Source: Flammula alnicola
Taxonomy: Eukaryota > Basidiomycota > Agaricomycetes > Agaricales > Strophariaceae
Length of the DNA: 64,000 bases
Assembly: GCA_015499995.1 (NCBI GenBank)
Contig: JADNRV010000074.1
Span: 62,001 to 126,000 of the forward strand
Direction: 5' to 3'
The notes under the pieces were generated by a model. That model made no database searches. It was not told the origin of the DNA and saw nothing but the letters and a program-made list of their open reading frames with translations. The translations under genes and the position numbers were made by a program. The number at the start of each line of letters is the position of its first letter. Position 1 is the stretch's first letter. Below, piece by piece: positions 1 through 10,432 of this stretch.

Positions 1-384
1 TGAATTTTTTCCGCCATCTAGGCAGATCATAACTCAAAGGGCCCGAATCCCGCTTCCTGCTTTGCGAAACAAGTCGACATGAGTGAAATGGAATGCGTTA
101 AATGTTGGGGCACGCAACATTCAAAAGTTGTAGTCCTTCATTTCAATCGGGAATCATATGTTACAAGGAAAATATAAGCATAATAAAGCGTATACAGTTT
201 TATATACCCAATGCAGAAGATAGGTATGGTCGGTATGACATCGTGACAGGCAAAACGAAAGGAGGTGGATAACGAGGGTTCTAATAGTAATACAGGAAAT
301 ACGGACCATCAAGGACATCAAGGACATCAAGGAGTGATAAATTAAATTATAGCGTACTGCGTCAAGCTGAGTCGAACCCGCGTG
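1..384. other. Intergenic, downstream of receptor 1
   Basis: No coding region with convincing codon structure is visible. The stretch lies beyond the stop codon of receptor 1 and presumably holds its 3' untranslated region. A short direct repeat based on AAGGACATC occurs near 308-335. Confidence 0.5.
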
Positions 385-1836
385 CTAAACAGAGTCATAT
401 CGAGGTGGATGGAAAGCTTGCGAGGTCGGGGGGAATTCGGCTCTATCTGGCGTCGTGGATGGGAAAGATTCCGACCATGAAGAGGAAGGGACTTCCGTTG
501 CACTTGTAGGAGTGTAGATAGACGAAGTTTCGTCTGTGGATGATTTCTTGGGATGTGATAGCTCAAAGTCAGAGAAAGACTTGAAGTTGGATTGTGCGAG
601 CACAGTTTGTGAGCTCGTGGTCGAGAGTTTCTTGGAGAGATTGATGTGGTGAATAGCGGGCCTAAAGAAAAAACACATCAATATCGACGGCGAGGGAAAC
701 GTAAATGTTACAAGGCTTACCCTGTAGCGTAGGAAGCCACCTTAGACTCCGTTGCTTTGCGTCTGAAGATGACCCTTTGAATCCAGAGGAAGCATGCCTT
801 GTATTCTTTGACTGCATCTTGGCCAAAGGCGAAGAAGGCGAAGAACAGGACAGATGTTGCTGGGATAGTCCACCAGGAAAAGTAGGTTATACGGAGAACA
901 AATGGGGGAATGAGGAACTCTGGGAAGAGGCCAACGCGAGAGAAGTTGAAGTGGACATCTTCCCAGCTGATCCATGGACGAAGGCCATTGCGACATGTAA
1001 ACCACATGTTGATGCCGATAAGAAGGGCTCCCCAGACCATTTGAACAATGGCCATAGCCATGAGCCGGAAGTAGCGAGAAGTTGTAAGCGCAGAGTTTGA
1101 ATCTTGAAGATGACGGGCGAATGTAATTCGTCGTTGGAGGAAATGATAAAGCGCGAGTCCTAAAAAAAAGTCTAAGTTTGTAGAAGACAAAACAAAGGAA
1201 ACAGTACGTACCGGCAAAGATTAAGGTGGCGACAACGACGACTAGAGGTGGTACCCAGACAATTAAGATGGACTGGATTGAATTGTAGATGGCTGGCCGA
1301 CATCCAAGGTCTTCGATGATCTCAAAGCGATGCCCTTGAACGATGTAGTCTATCTTGAATTGTTAACGGCATGAAAAGAGGAGAAAAACCTGAACGCACG
1401 AAGGGCCATGTATATTATCGGAATTCCCCAACACATCAGACAGTCGAAGAGCATTCTCCGTCTTTTCTCTTTGTAAGACGTGTTGACCTGGCGCACGGAC
1501 GCAATACGCTCGAGGTGAATGCAGAGACATAAGCAGCAGGCCGGAAGGGCCATCGTAGCACCGATTTGAAGTTTCGTTGCTGTCAAGAACTTGTAAGAGC
1601 CAGCGAGCTTGAGAAGGTCAAGAAAATAACGTACTTATGTCGCACCATACTGGTACGACGATGTTAACATTGTTAGCCCAAATTATAGCGTTAATTCCAT
1701 AGACGACATTTGAAACAAATAGCCAAGCGATGATGGAGAGTGTTGGGACATTGCGAGCACGCCAATGCCAAGGGAGAGGGACGAGAACGAGTGCAGCGGC
1801 GATGAAAGCGCCAATGGGTAGCTCAATGCGCATCAT
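385..1836 (-). CDS. Ste3-like pheromone receptor 1
   Basis: Class D (Ste3/Rcb type) G-protein-coupled receptor for a farnesylated peptide pheromone, in the plasma membrane. The ATG at 1836 opens MMRIELPIGAF, giving TM1. The family signatures follow: GINAIIWANN, then VPVWCDI ending exon 1, then a TM3 segment after the intron. IQGHRFEI/EDLGC-type loop sequence lies near 1290-1345 (read as VQGHRFEIIEDLGC). The exon at about 717-1210 carries SRYFRLMAMA and WISWEDVHFNFSRV, both typical of basidiomycete B receptors. The last exon (about 385-660) is a Ser/Thr/Pro-rich cytoplasmic tail of about 90 residues. It is divergent from pheromone precursor 1, with 774 bp between start codons. Sequence type is close to receptor 4 (shared GINAI-W motif) and less close to receptors 2 and 3. 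Family assignment is firm; pheromone specificity cannot be told. Confidence 0.93.
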
Positions 1837-2610
1837 GGTGGAAGGGCAGGTTCAAAGAGAAGTGGAGGGGACGGATGTGGTCCCATAGGGAAGCATGTAT
1901 ATAAAGCCATGGCCAAGTTTTCGTTCGTGATGTTCAAAACGGGAGGACAAAGCACAGTTCGCGATTGTGACATTTGGGTCACGAACAATGGCGGATTTGG
2001 CTACTGTGACGCGTGACGTAATTTGTACCGTAACCGCTTGAGTATTAACCTCCCCTACGAACGGTTTTCCAAGTCCCTTTCCCGGGCACCGTGAGCCCTT
2101 TTGGGCCCTTTGGTTTTACCTCTGGACTTGCGGTGGCTCGGATTAAAACCCAAATATTTTTTTGTTTCTAGAATGCATGGGCCAAGCGGCTGAGTTGGGC
2201 CTGACCGAGAAAACTAAGCTTGAACCAAGCCGACTCCCCTGGTGGGCCAGTTTCTTCCACGTGCAACTTGGAATCAAGTTACTTACGATCAAAAAAATTC
2301 CCTCGGTTTCAGCAACCAGGCGTCGTTTTGCATTGTTGCTGCTGTAGACAATAGGCGGAGAATGAATTTCCGACGCCATGCGCCGCAATAACCTCATGTG
2401 TCATGATGTGTGTGATCGACTTCCGAAAATGGAACCCGCTTTTAAGCATTGTTGATATCGGCCTGGACACAATGGCGCGGTTTACTTACGAATCCCTTTA
2501 TAATGCTGGGTCCCTTGCGATGTGCCCAACCAGACACTTTGCTTTTAACCCCCTCACCAAAGCTTGCTCTCGCTTTATCGCACTTCGCTCTCCAACATCC
2601 CACCTCTTCA
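1837..2610. promoter_or_regulatory. Divergent promoter region, receptor 1 / pheromone 1
   Basis: Intergenic space between two divergent starts. TATATAAAGCC near 1898 would fit a TATA-like element for the minus-strand receptor (inference). No specific mating-type regulator site was recognised. Open frames here have no recognisable product. Confidence 0.4.
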
Positions 2611-2769
2611 ATGGATAACTTCACTGCCTTCGACGAGCTCCTCGCGTCCCTTGAGGTCGGCTCGCCAAACCCACTCTCAGAAACACAATACTCGTCGCCT
2701 TGCGATACACCAGTAGATCAAGAGCGATACGGCTCTGGCACTACCACAGCCTTCTGTGTGATTTCATGA
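2611..2769 (+). CDS. Mating pheromone precursor 1 (CVIS CaaX)
   Basis: A 52-codon, single-exon gene starting MDNFTAFDELLAS and ending TTTAFCVIS followed by TGA. The last four residues form a CaaX box, so the cysteine is expected to be farnesylated, the last three residues removed, and the carboxyl end methylated, as for basidiomycete lipopeptide pheromones. A Glu-Arg pair lies 10 residues before the cysteine's end (DQER/YGSGTTTAFC). This is the usual internal cleavage mark, predicting a mature peptide YGSGTTTAFC. Upstream in-frame codons exist, but the ATG at 2611 gives the normal 50-60 residue precursor length and the MD-F start common in the family. It lies between receptor 1 (divergent) and receptor 2. 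Confidence 0.93.
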   Translation: MDNFTAFDELLASLEVGSPNPLSETQYSSPCDTPVDQERYGSGTTTAFCVIS

Positions 2770-3774
2770 TCAGACAGTGCGTTCATGCCTTCACTTCGTC
2801 CAATTACAACTCTGTTAATGTTCTTCCCAGCCCATCATCACATCCCTAACCTCCCCCCCTTCTTCGTTCTCCCGACCGTTACCTTTTTATGGAAGATATT
2901 TATTCCATTCGTGTGAGTAAATTCTTCTTATTTCCTTGTTCTTAATCGACTCATGCCCACCAGTAGATTCGCTTTCCTCTCGTCTTCCCTTCGCAGCACT
3001 TTGAGAGTGAGCTGCGCTACATATACCCCAATACAACGTCTTCCGAAATATTGTGCCACCATACTGTCGCTCCTTACCGTCTCTCAGTTTCTTTTATTGT
3101 CGGATGTCATACTAGTTACGACCAACTGTATCGCTAGTACCAAAACTCACGAATCAAATCTTTTCTTTTTCTGAATTGTTTAATACATCGACCACCGAAG
3201 AGCAACGAGCTAGGCTAAGTCTATGTTTTTTGTGTCTATATCTATCAACGGCGAGCCGAGTCCGGATAGCACTATTTATTGAGCATACCACCCCATACTC
3301 ATGGGGGTCGTTCACTGAAGCACGTAAGCGGGACAACTGGTTCCAGAAGTCTCACTGACTTTGATTTGTCTGCTCACCATCGAGGGAGGGGGAGAACAAT
3401 AGGCGGGCGTTGAATTCCACCGTTGTTTCTTTACTGGGTTGATTTGATTGGTCAGGATTCGTTTTCATTACGCATTGTTCGACTACCTTGGTTGGTTGAC
3501 AATATACTTAGCGGCTAATGGCGTCGCTCAGGGCGCTAGAACAGTTCCAACGGTTATTTATGGTACACGGTGGTCACGGCTGATAATTCCTGTGGTAAAC
3601 GATTTATTTGGATAGTAATAATAAAAAGAAGGTATCTCTATAATTTAAACGAGCGTGATAATTGATACATGGAAAGTTTTACATTGATGGCATGAACGTA
3701 TCGTGAAAAGAATGACCCAAAGGGTACTACGAGGCATCAAAAAGGGTGGGAGGAGAAATTCGAAAAGCATTGGA
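2770..3774. other. Intergenic between pheromone 1 and receptor 2
   Basis: Holds the 3' flank of pheromone 1 and the 3' flank of receptor 2 (convergent). Small open frames show no domain, no CaaX end and no conserved start context. I see no gene here. Confidence 0.5.
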
Positions 3775-5316
3775 TCATGGGAAATCAGACTTGTGGTTAT
3801 GCGTTGGACTTGAGGAACCAAGTGTGAAGGTTTCGCTTGAGGTATACGACGATGGCGTCTCAGGGGTAAGACTGTGGTGCGTTTTAGAGTCGGGATAGAT
3901 GACCATCTGGTCGACAGAGGCCGTAAATTCGCTTTTCTGGTAACTCGATGGTTCAGTCGAAGAGGATAGTGAATCGCGTTTGGTAGAGGTGAGTTGAAGT
4001 GGACGTGGCACGAAGACTGGTAGGGTTCCGCCAGACTTGACAGGTGACGACTGTACGTATTTCTTGAGGCTAAGGAAGAGACGAGTTAGAATGAGCACGT
4101 CTAACGGCGCGACAGTAAAAGCTTACCTGGACAAAGCGTTGCTCCCAGAGGGCGATTTCGATGGAGGAACGACACCGAACCGCTTCGCGACCGACCAGTA
4201 AAGCCTTCGATAATTCTTCCTGGCTTCTTCCGCGAATCCGAAGAATCCAAAGAACACAAGTGCGCAGAAGACCAACAACCATCTGCTCAACTCAAAGTTG
4301 ACGACGGAGACGGTGCTTGTGCGCCAGAGAATCGCGGGGAAGGTATCAATTATGTACCAATCGAAGTGGGTATCGGACCAACTCTTCCAGCGATAGATGG
4401 GTCGGCCTGTCGCATTGAGATATAGTCCATAGCTGGACAAAGGGACGTTGAATAGGAGTTCCACAGTCGCGAGGGCCATCAAGCGGAAATAGCGATTGAC
4501 GCTGAGGGATGTGTTAGACGAGAGGAATTGGCTGAATTCAGCCCGACGTTGCATGAAGGCGCGTAACGTGAGAACTAGAAGAATTGATTTAACTTGGGAA
4601 CTCAGAGGAATCATGCGAGAACGTACTGCAATACACAGCGGAAACGAGGCCAATGACTGTCGGCCAAACGAAGCTGAGGGGGTACGCAGGTGGGGTATTC
4701 ACTGTGGTCGGATAGCAGCCGATATCTTCGAAGATATCATAGCGATGGCCTTGGACAACAAATTCTGCAGGGCAACCAGTCAGAGACTTTGACGAGGGAA
4801 GATAGAATAAGAACATACGCAGGGCCATCTGAATAGCGGGTATTCCCAATCCAATAGCAAGATCAATCATAACAGCGCGCTTTTTCTGGAGGATAAATGA
4901 ATTCGAAGTCTTTATGAGAAGAAGAAAGGGCTGACTTGAGCTATTGAGATCGTCGCAGTTTGGCATGAAGCAATCTTATATAAACGTCGATTGATGCACA
5001 GTGATGCGGCTGGTATCGCGACGGAGACACCGACGATAATTCTGGTTGCTAGATTGAGAAGCATCAGTCTGGTTTCTTATCCAATTGACAAAAGGTTTTG
5101 CGTACAGATATCGCACCAAATTGGTGCCCTGTCAATTGCATCATCCCGCCAAACGATGGAGTTGACGAAGAGGTTAAGGCATCCGAGAGCAGTCCAGATC
5201 ATATACAAGCACGTTCCCGAATTCCAGGCCTGGAAGTGCCATGGTAGGGGGATAAGAACGAGAACGAAGGAGATGAAGGCGAACACAGGGAAGGCGGGAT
5301 AACTTGGGTCGGACAT
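3775..5316 (-). CDS. Ste3-like pheromone receptor 2
   Basis: Seven-transmembrane Ste3-family receptor. The start at 5316 (MSDPSYPAFPVFAFIS) gives TM1 ending IPLPWHFQAWNSGTCLYM. NSIVWRDDAIDRAPIWCDI then closes the first exons. Later exons carry VQGHRYDIFEDIGCYP, SVNRYFRLMALA, WKSWSDTHFDWY and ARKNYRR, the standard order for the family. The tail exon (about 3775-4100) is rich in Ser, Thr and Pro and ends in KSDFP with no CaaX box. Several 50-60 bp introns separate the exons. It is divergent from pheromone precursor 2 (824 bp between starts). It shares the WN-GTCLYM signature with receptor 3, so these two look like one subfamily and receptors 1 and 4 another. Confidence 0.93.
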
Positions 5317-6140
5317 CGGTGTCGAGGGTGGTAACGACAGGGAGCGAGTTGGGTCAAAGAGTTGGAAAGAGAAAGGCAGTCGGTTATTGGGGTACCGTGC
5401 TCCATTTCTATTGCTCGCTTCCTCCTTTGTTCCATGGCCATGAATTCGTTGGGAGCCAGAGGACAATGAACGCAAATTTAGCGGAGTTTCAATGAGAATT
5501 CAACTGTGCTTGCATAAGCATTGCTTCCCTTTTTGGTAACCACTTTTGCTTTTTGGCACACGGATTTCAATTCCCGCTCCATTGTCCCTTCTCCTACCCC
5601 AAATCCTGACCGTCGAACAATGTATCTTGCGTACGGTTCTTGGGCGGTGTCATCATGCCACTATCCCACAGATGGGCTTGTTTTTCTTCTGCTTATCTCT
5701 GAAATCTCGATAAGGAAACGATGCTTATTGTTTTTATGCTCTAAAATCCAATATTTCCAATGGCCCGCAAGTAGTACTTTCCAAGGCCCAAGCACAAGGG
5801 AACCTCGAACCGAGCCACGTAGAGACTGGGCCAACCAACGATTTGTCTGATGCCTCGGCTAATATTTTCGGCCTGCTTCCGCTTAGAACAATAAGTAGTG
5901 TCCCGACAATGCGCAGCTGAAGCATTGTTTGGGCCATTGTCCCCCGCCGTGCCGGCTTTGTTGATCCCTTCCTAGCTTTAAAATGGCTGGACCTAGCAGC
6001 TCTTCCTCGACAAGCACCTTCGTCCTTTTCGTCCCACTTGCAGCATCTTGCGCCCTCCGAATTTTGCACTACTTTGCCCTACCGCAACCCCAGTGAAAGA
6101 CAAACCCTAACACTCTCGTGAATTGTTAACCAACACGAAG
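5317..6140. promoter_or_regulatory. Divergent promoter region, receptor 2 / pheromone 2
   Basis: Space between the receptor 2 and pheromone 2 start codons. Open frames here lack a recognisable product. No conserved regulatory motif could be assigned with confidence. Confidence 0.4.
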
Positions 6141-6299
6141 ATGGACTCATTCGACGACTTCGACTTCTTGTCTTTGGACTCTCCCGCATCAATCCTCGGT
6201 GCACCAGCCTCTGACGTCCGGGAGGAGGACGATACCATGCGACAGCTCACCGACGCCGATAGCAGACTCGGCTACGGTGGATACTGCGTTATCTCATAA
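6141..6299 (+). CDS. Mating pheromone precursor 2 (CVIS CaaX)
   Basis: A 52-codon single-exon gene, MDSFDDFDFLSLDSP... to LGYGGYCVIS followed by TAA. It has the length, MD-F start, acidic N-terminal part and C-terminal CVIS box of precursor 1, with a different predicted mature peptide. There is no Glu-Arg pair. The nearest candidate for processing is DADSR before LGYGGYC, so the mature peptide may start at or near DSR/LGYGGYC (inference). It sits 824 bp from the divergent receptor 2 start and upstream of the receptor 3 3' end. The shared CVIS end and equal length point to a common ancestor with precursor 1. Confidence 0.92.
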   Translation: MDSFDDFDFLSLDSPASILGAPASDVREEDDTMRQLTDADSRLGYGGYCVIS

Positions 6300-7312
6300 C
6301 TCCCCCACCCGTCGCAAACAATCCCATCCCCGAACTCTCTAACATGTGCTGAAAAATTCAATGGTTCGTCTTGACTTTATATTTTTGCCGTGCCTTGTGG
6401 CCAATGAATAATATTCTGCAGATACCTGCTCAGCGACACCAGATCCATAGCCACTCACCATACCGATTCATTTTACAAAGCTCCCATCAGAGCGGACTGT
6501 CTTTTTATGCGCGCAGACTAGATGATCGTGCGCACGTTAGGATTCCGGATTCACATGCGTTGGATAGCCACGCACCAGTCACTCCTTATCACTTCCGCTT
6601 TTTTCCTCGTTTGCGTTGTCTATTTTTTTCTACGAGTTTCGCATTTTTATTTCCTTCGTTCATGACCTGGATTCTCTCTGTATGTAGACAATTGTATCCT
6701 AGTACCTTGCTTCTAGATGGAAAATCATGACATATTTATGCCGCACCCTCTGTCCTATCTGAGCAAGTACGCTGAAAGATCAGTCATGTGCGTACGGGTT
6801 TGAGCTGTTTAAATAACCACCGCAAACATCTCCTACGGGGTATTTTATGTTGTCTTGCTTTCCACTTTGAACGTGGAGGCTGAGTCGGGTACTTATTAAC
6901 AATGAACTCGAGGAGTAACGCCAACGGAGCCACTGAGGTTGTCATAAGCGACCTCATGCACGCGCTCTACTGTTGGTCAACTTAAATTTCATCCCGAGTC
7001 ATCCGACCGTAGGCGTCGCCCGCATTCATGTTAGGCGCCTCCCACCAGATCTAAGCCTTGTCTTGAGCCAGTTGTCTTAAAAATCACACCATCGATCATT
7101 GAATTGTTTTGAAGGTTTCTAATCCATTGCGAAACTCTCCTATGAGAGTATTCTATGTACAAAGCTACAAATAGTATAAACAACGAATAAACCTAATGTG
7201 TAATCCTGGGGATATCAGCGGGTAACGCTATTGCTACAGTGGTAATAATAATAATACAAATGCTCAAGGTATCGGCGGTAAATGGGGTGAATAAAGGATA
7301 GCTCCCGATAAC
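6300..7312. other. Intergenic between pheromone 2 and receptor 3
   Basis: 3' flanks of pheromone 2 and receptor 3 (convergent). No open frame with a recognisable product or a CaaX end was found. Confidence 0.5.
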
Positions 7313-8850
7313 TTAGACGATATCGTGGGTTTTCGATTTTGCGGCTGTGGGATCGGGCAGTGAAGGAGCGGAGTGATTTGAGGGGGATTCGACGATGCTG
7401 GGTGACGATGACGATGACGATGATCCCGACGAGGGTGCAGCAGAGTAAGGACCTTCGCTATAGTCAGCGAGTGTCCCACCGACGTCGGAGAGCGTGAGAC
7501 CGCCGTAAGAGAGAGTGGGCATGAAGTCTTCCTTCTCGTTGACGTCGTCCTTCTTCTCATCGAGATGGCCGCTAACATCGGCGATGGAGACGGAAATATC
7601 GGTGAATGAGCTGATCGAACCCTGGTGGCGGAGGAGGTCGCGGTGGACGAAGACAGGTGGAATGGGACGGACTTTGCCGGAGGATGTCATGCCCTTCGAC
7701 TTGAATCCGGTAGACGTGAGAACGCCGCCGGAAGATCCAGTGGATCCGGTAGATAGTCCGACGCGCTTGGCCACGGTTTCGAAAGCGTAGCGGTAGTGCT
7801 TCTTGGCCTCGTCGGCGAAACCGAAGAAACCGAAGAAGATGAACGCGCAGATGACGCAGAGCCACCGGGTCAGCTCGACGGAGGACTGAGCGACGGGGTT
7901 GCTGCGCCAGAGCAGGGATGGGAATTGGTCGACGCGAGAGAAGCCAACGTGGACGTTTTCCCAGCTAATCCAAGGGTTGATGCCGGCCTTAATATTGAGG
8001 TAGATGGCATAGCTGCCGAGGGGAACAGTGCAGATAACTTCAATACCAGCGAGGCACATGAGCCTGATGTATCGGCTGGAAGTCAAGTTGTTGTAGCTTG
8101 AAAGGAGCTCATTGAATTGGGAGCGGCTCTTGTTGAAGGCCCTGATGCTGAGAGTCGCATATACCGCAGACACAAGTCCGATGACGACTGGTGGGCAGTA
8201 CACAAGGGGAAAGGCGACCCAAGTGTTGTACGTGAAGGGATAGCATCCAACGTCCTCGAAGATGTTGAAGCGGTGACCTTGAGGAATGTATTCTAGAAGA
8301 GCCAGGAAATTCATCAACAGAAATCGTTTATCGAATAGTATGCGACATACGAAGGATCATCCCCAGTACTGGCAGGCCCAGCCCAATGGCAAGATCGATC
8401 AGGACATTACGAAGCTTCTCAGCCTTCGTGATTCTCACAGACTGCACCGCTGAAATGTAGTAGAGACGTCGGTTGATGCAGAGCGAAGCAGCTGGGATGC
8501 CGATGGAGGTTCCGATGATGATTCTCGAGGCTGCAGAAGGCGGATCAGCAATTGTTGAGGCACCAGTCAAGCCAATAACTTACAGATATCGCACCAGATC
8601 GGATTCCAGTTGATCGCATTGCGATTCCAAACGATGGAATTAACGAACTGAGTTAAGCAGGCGAGGCCTGCCCACGCCATGTACAGACAGGTACCAGTGT
8701 TCCAGGCTGAGTAAGTAGCATAAAGTTAGGATCGCAGCGAAGCCTCAGAAAAAGGATGAGTTTACCCTCCAAGTGCCATGCGAATGGGATAGTGCACATG
8801 AGGAAGCCCGTGAAGGCGAAGGCGGAGAAAATGGCGTTTGGATAAGTCAT
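7313..8850 (-). CDS. Ste3-like pheromone receptor 3
   Basis: Ste3-family receptor. The ATG at 8850 begins MTYPNAIFSAFAFTGF (TM1). After an intron come AWNTGTCLYMAW and VNSIVWNRNAINWNPIWCDI. The 8328-8570 exon continues with TM3 and INRRLYYIS, ending LGMILR. The long last exon (7313 to about 8290) starts after an intron with PQGHRFNIFEDVGCYP. It then carries TSSRYIRLMCLAG, NPWISWENVHVGFSRV, FGFFGFADEAKKHYR and a Ser-rich tail of roughly 160 residues ending KTHDIV. It is closest to receptor 2 in motif wording. Unlike receptors 1 and 2, I found no pheromone precursor divergent from it. Confidence 0.93.
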
Positions 8851-10432
8851 CTTCGGTTCTTCAGACAGGTATCGCTGGTGTAGAATGTGGCCGGGAACAG
8901 CTGCTCGAGGAGGGGACGACTTTCGAGTACACGGAGGTAGATCAGCTGGAGGCGGTGACGCTTTCGAGTCACCGCGCCCAGTTTATAAGAGCAAGTGCTC
9001 CTGATGTTCCCTACGTGTACGCTTTTTTGGGTTGTCCCCTTGTTCTGTGGGGCGAGCAACTTTTGCGTCTTCGAAAAGTCTTCGCCGAATATGGGTGTGA
9101 CCTTGTCCTGTTCCAAAACGAGACGCATCAAATGTCCAGGAAAACGGCCTAATTTGGACGCTACCTTGTCCCAGACCTAAAATGAGGTATCACGATGTCA
9201 ATGTCCCATGCCGATGTATTGCTGATATCCCCGTGGGATGGGAAAACGCATCGTGAAGGGGACCGTCCCTCCAGGAACATGGGCGGGCAAACGGGAGCTT
9301 GAGGGAAATTCAAGGAAATTTCAAACGATAATCCAAATCCGGAACTGATGTTTGGCGAGAGAATGTGGTCACGTGAATCAGACTTCTAGCCCGAACGTCG
9401 AAAAGAGAACAAGTGGAAGGCCGAAAGTGCAGCATGCAGGGAAGCAAGTGAGAACGAACGTGGGGTGAGGGAGATGGGACGCGAGGAACATGATCATCAT
9501 ATCCGGCCTCAATGCATTGAGCATAGCGTAAAATCGAAGGGATAATCCTCAGAGATAAGGGGAATCCGGAATTCAGCACAAATAGGATGCTTGAATAGCA
9601 CGCAGATAGGCTGAAGTTGAGAGGCCAAATGAGTGTATGACGAATGCAATTAGAAGAGATGGACGCGCCAGCTAACACCCACAGTCCGCCGTCGCCACCC
9701 CCAGCGTCACAGATATCCATCCCTCGAGTTTCTAGAGGACTTGGAGGCGTTTGAAGTTCGTTGAGGCACTGAGCAGCAGCAATACGAGGTGACGGGAAAG
9801 AAAGAAGAGGAACGAGCCTCCAGCCTCACAGCTGTTGTCTTTATGCATGTGTTGAGGTCGTGTCTTATTGTCTTTTCACCTCCATCGATGCTTTCGGTTG
9901 GATTATGTAATTGGAATACAATCACGCGCCCTCGTGGAGAACAATAAGAATCGACGGGACAATGGGAAAGATAGGATCTATTTATAATCATGGGACAGAG
10001 CTCTGCAGACTACATGCGAGCTCGATGTGCGAGCGTAATTTCTTGCTCTTCAAATTCTCGTTTCTCTGAGTAGATAATAGCAAAATCTGGCCTTTGTCCG
10101 AGTCTAGCCTATACATAACGACGCAAGGATAATCACCTTGGGTATGGCTTTCATACGTTCTGGAGAGCTGTGGAATCATAAGTCGAAGACATATGCACAT
10201 ATATTGGCATGGTAAAAGGATAGGCTACAACGTATATCTATGCTACACAAAGGTCAAAATCTCGAAGAGGAGGTGGTACGGTTAGGTTATAGATACAATG
10301 GTGGAGTCAAGGATTAAATCACAGAGCCGAAGGGTAGAAACATACTAAGAAACAAAGGTGGCCGAAGTGAACGTCGAAGAATCCGCATCATGATCATAAT
10401 TCCATCATGAATAAAAGTAAAAAAAGAGTCTA
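8851..10432. other. Intergenic upstream of receptor 3, downstream of receptor 4
   Basis: About 1.6 kb without a gene I can support. I looked for a third CaaX precursor on either strand and did not find one. A 31-codon frame at 9654 (MDAPANTHSPP...) has no C-terminal cysteine box. The left part is presumably the receptor 3 promoter. Confidence 0.45.

Noticed and set aside
340..410. tRNA-like T-arm (GAGTCGAACCC)
   Set aside because: No acceptor, D or anticodon stems could be paired around it; it lies at the end of the receptor 1 coding region.
9654..9750. Short MDAPANTHSPP frame as a third pheromone precursor
   Set aside because: It ends RGLGGV with no cysteine box, and is too short for the family.
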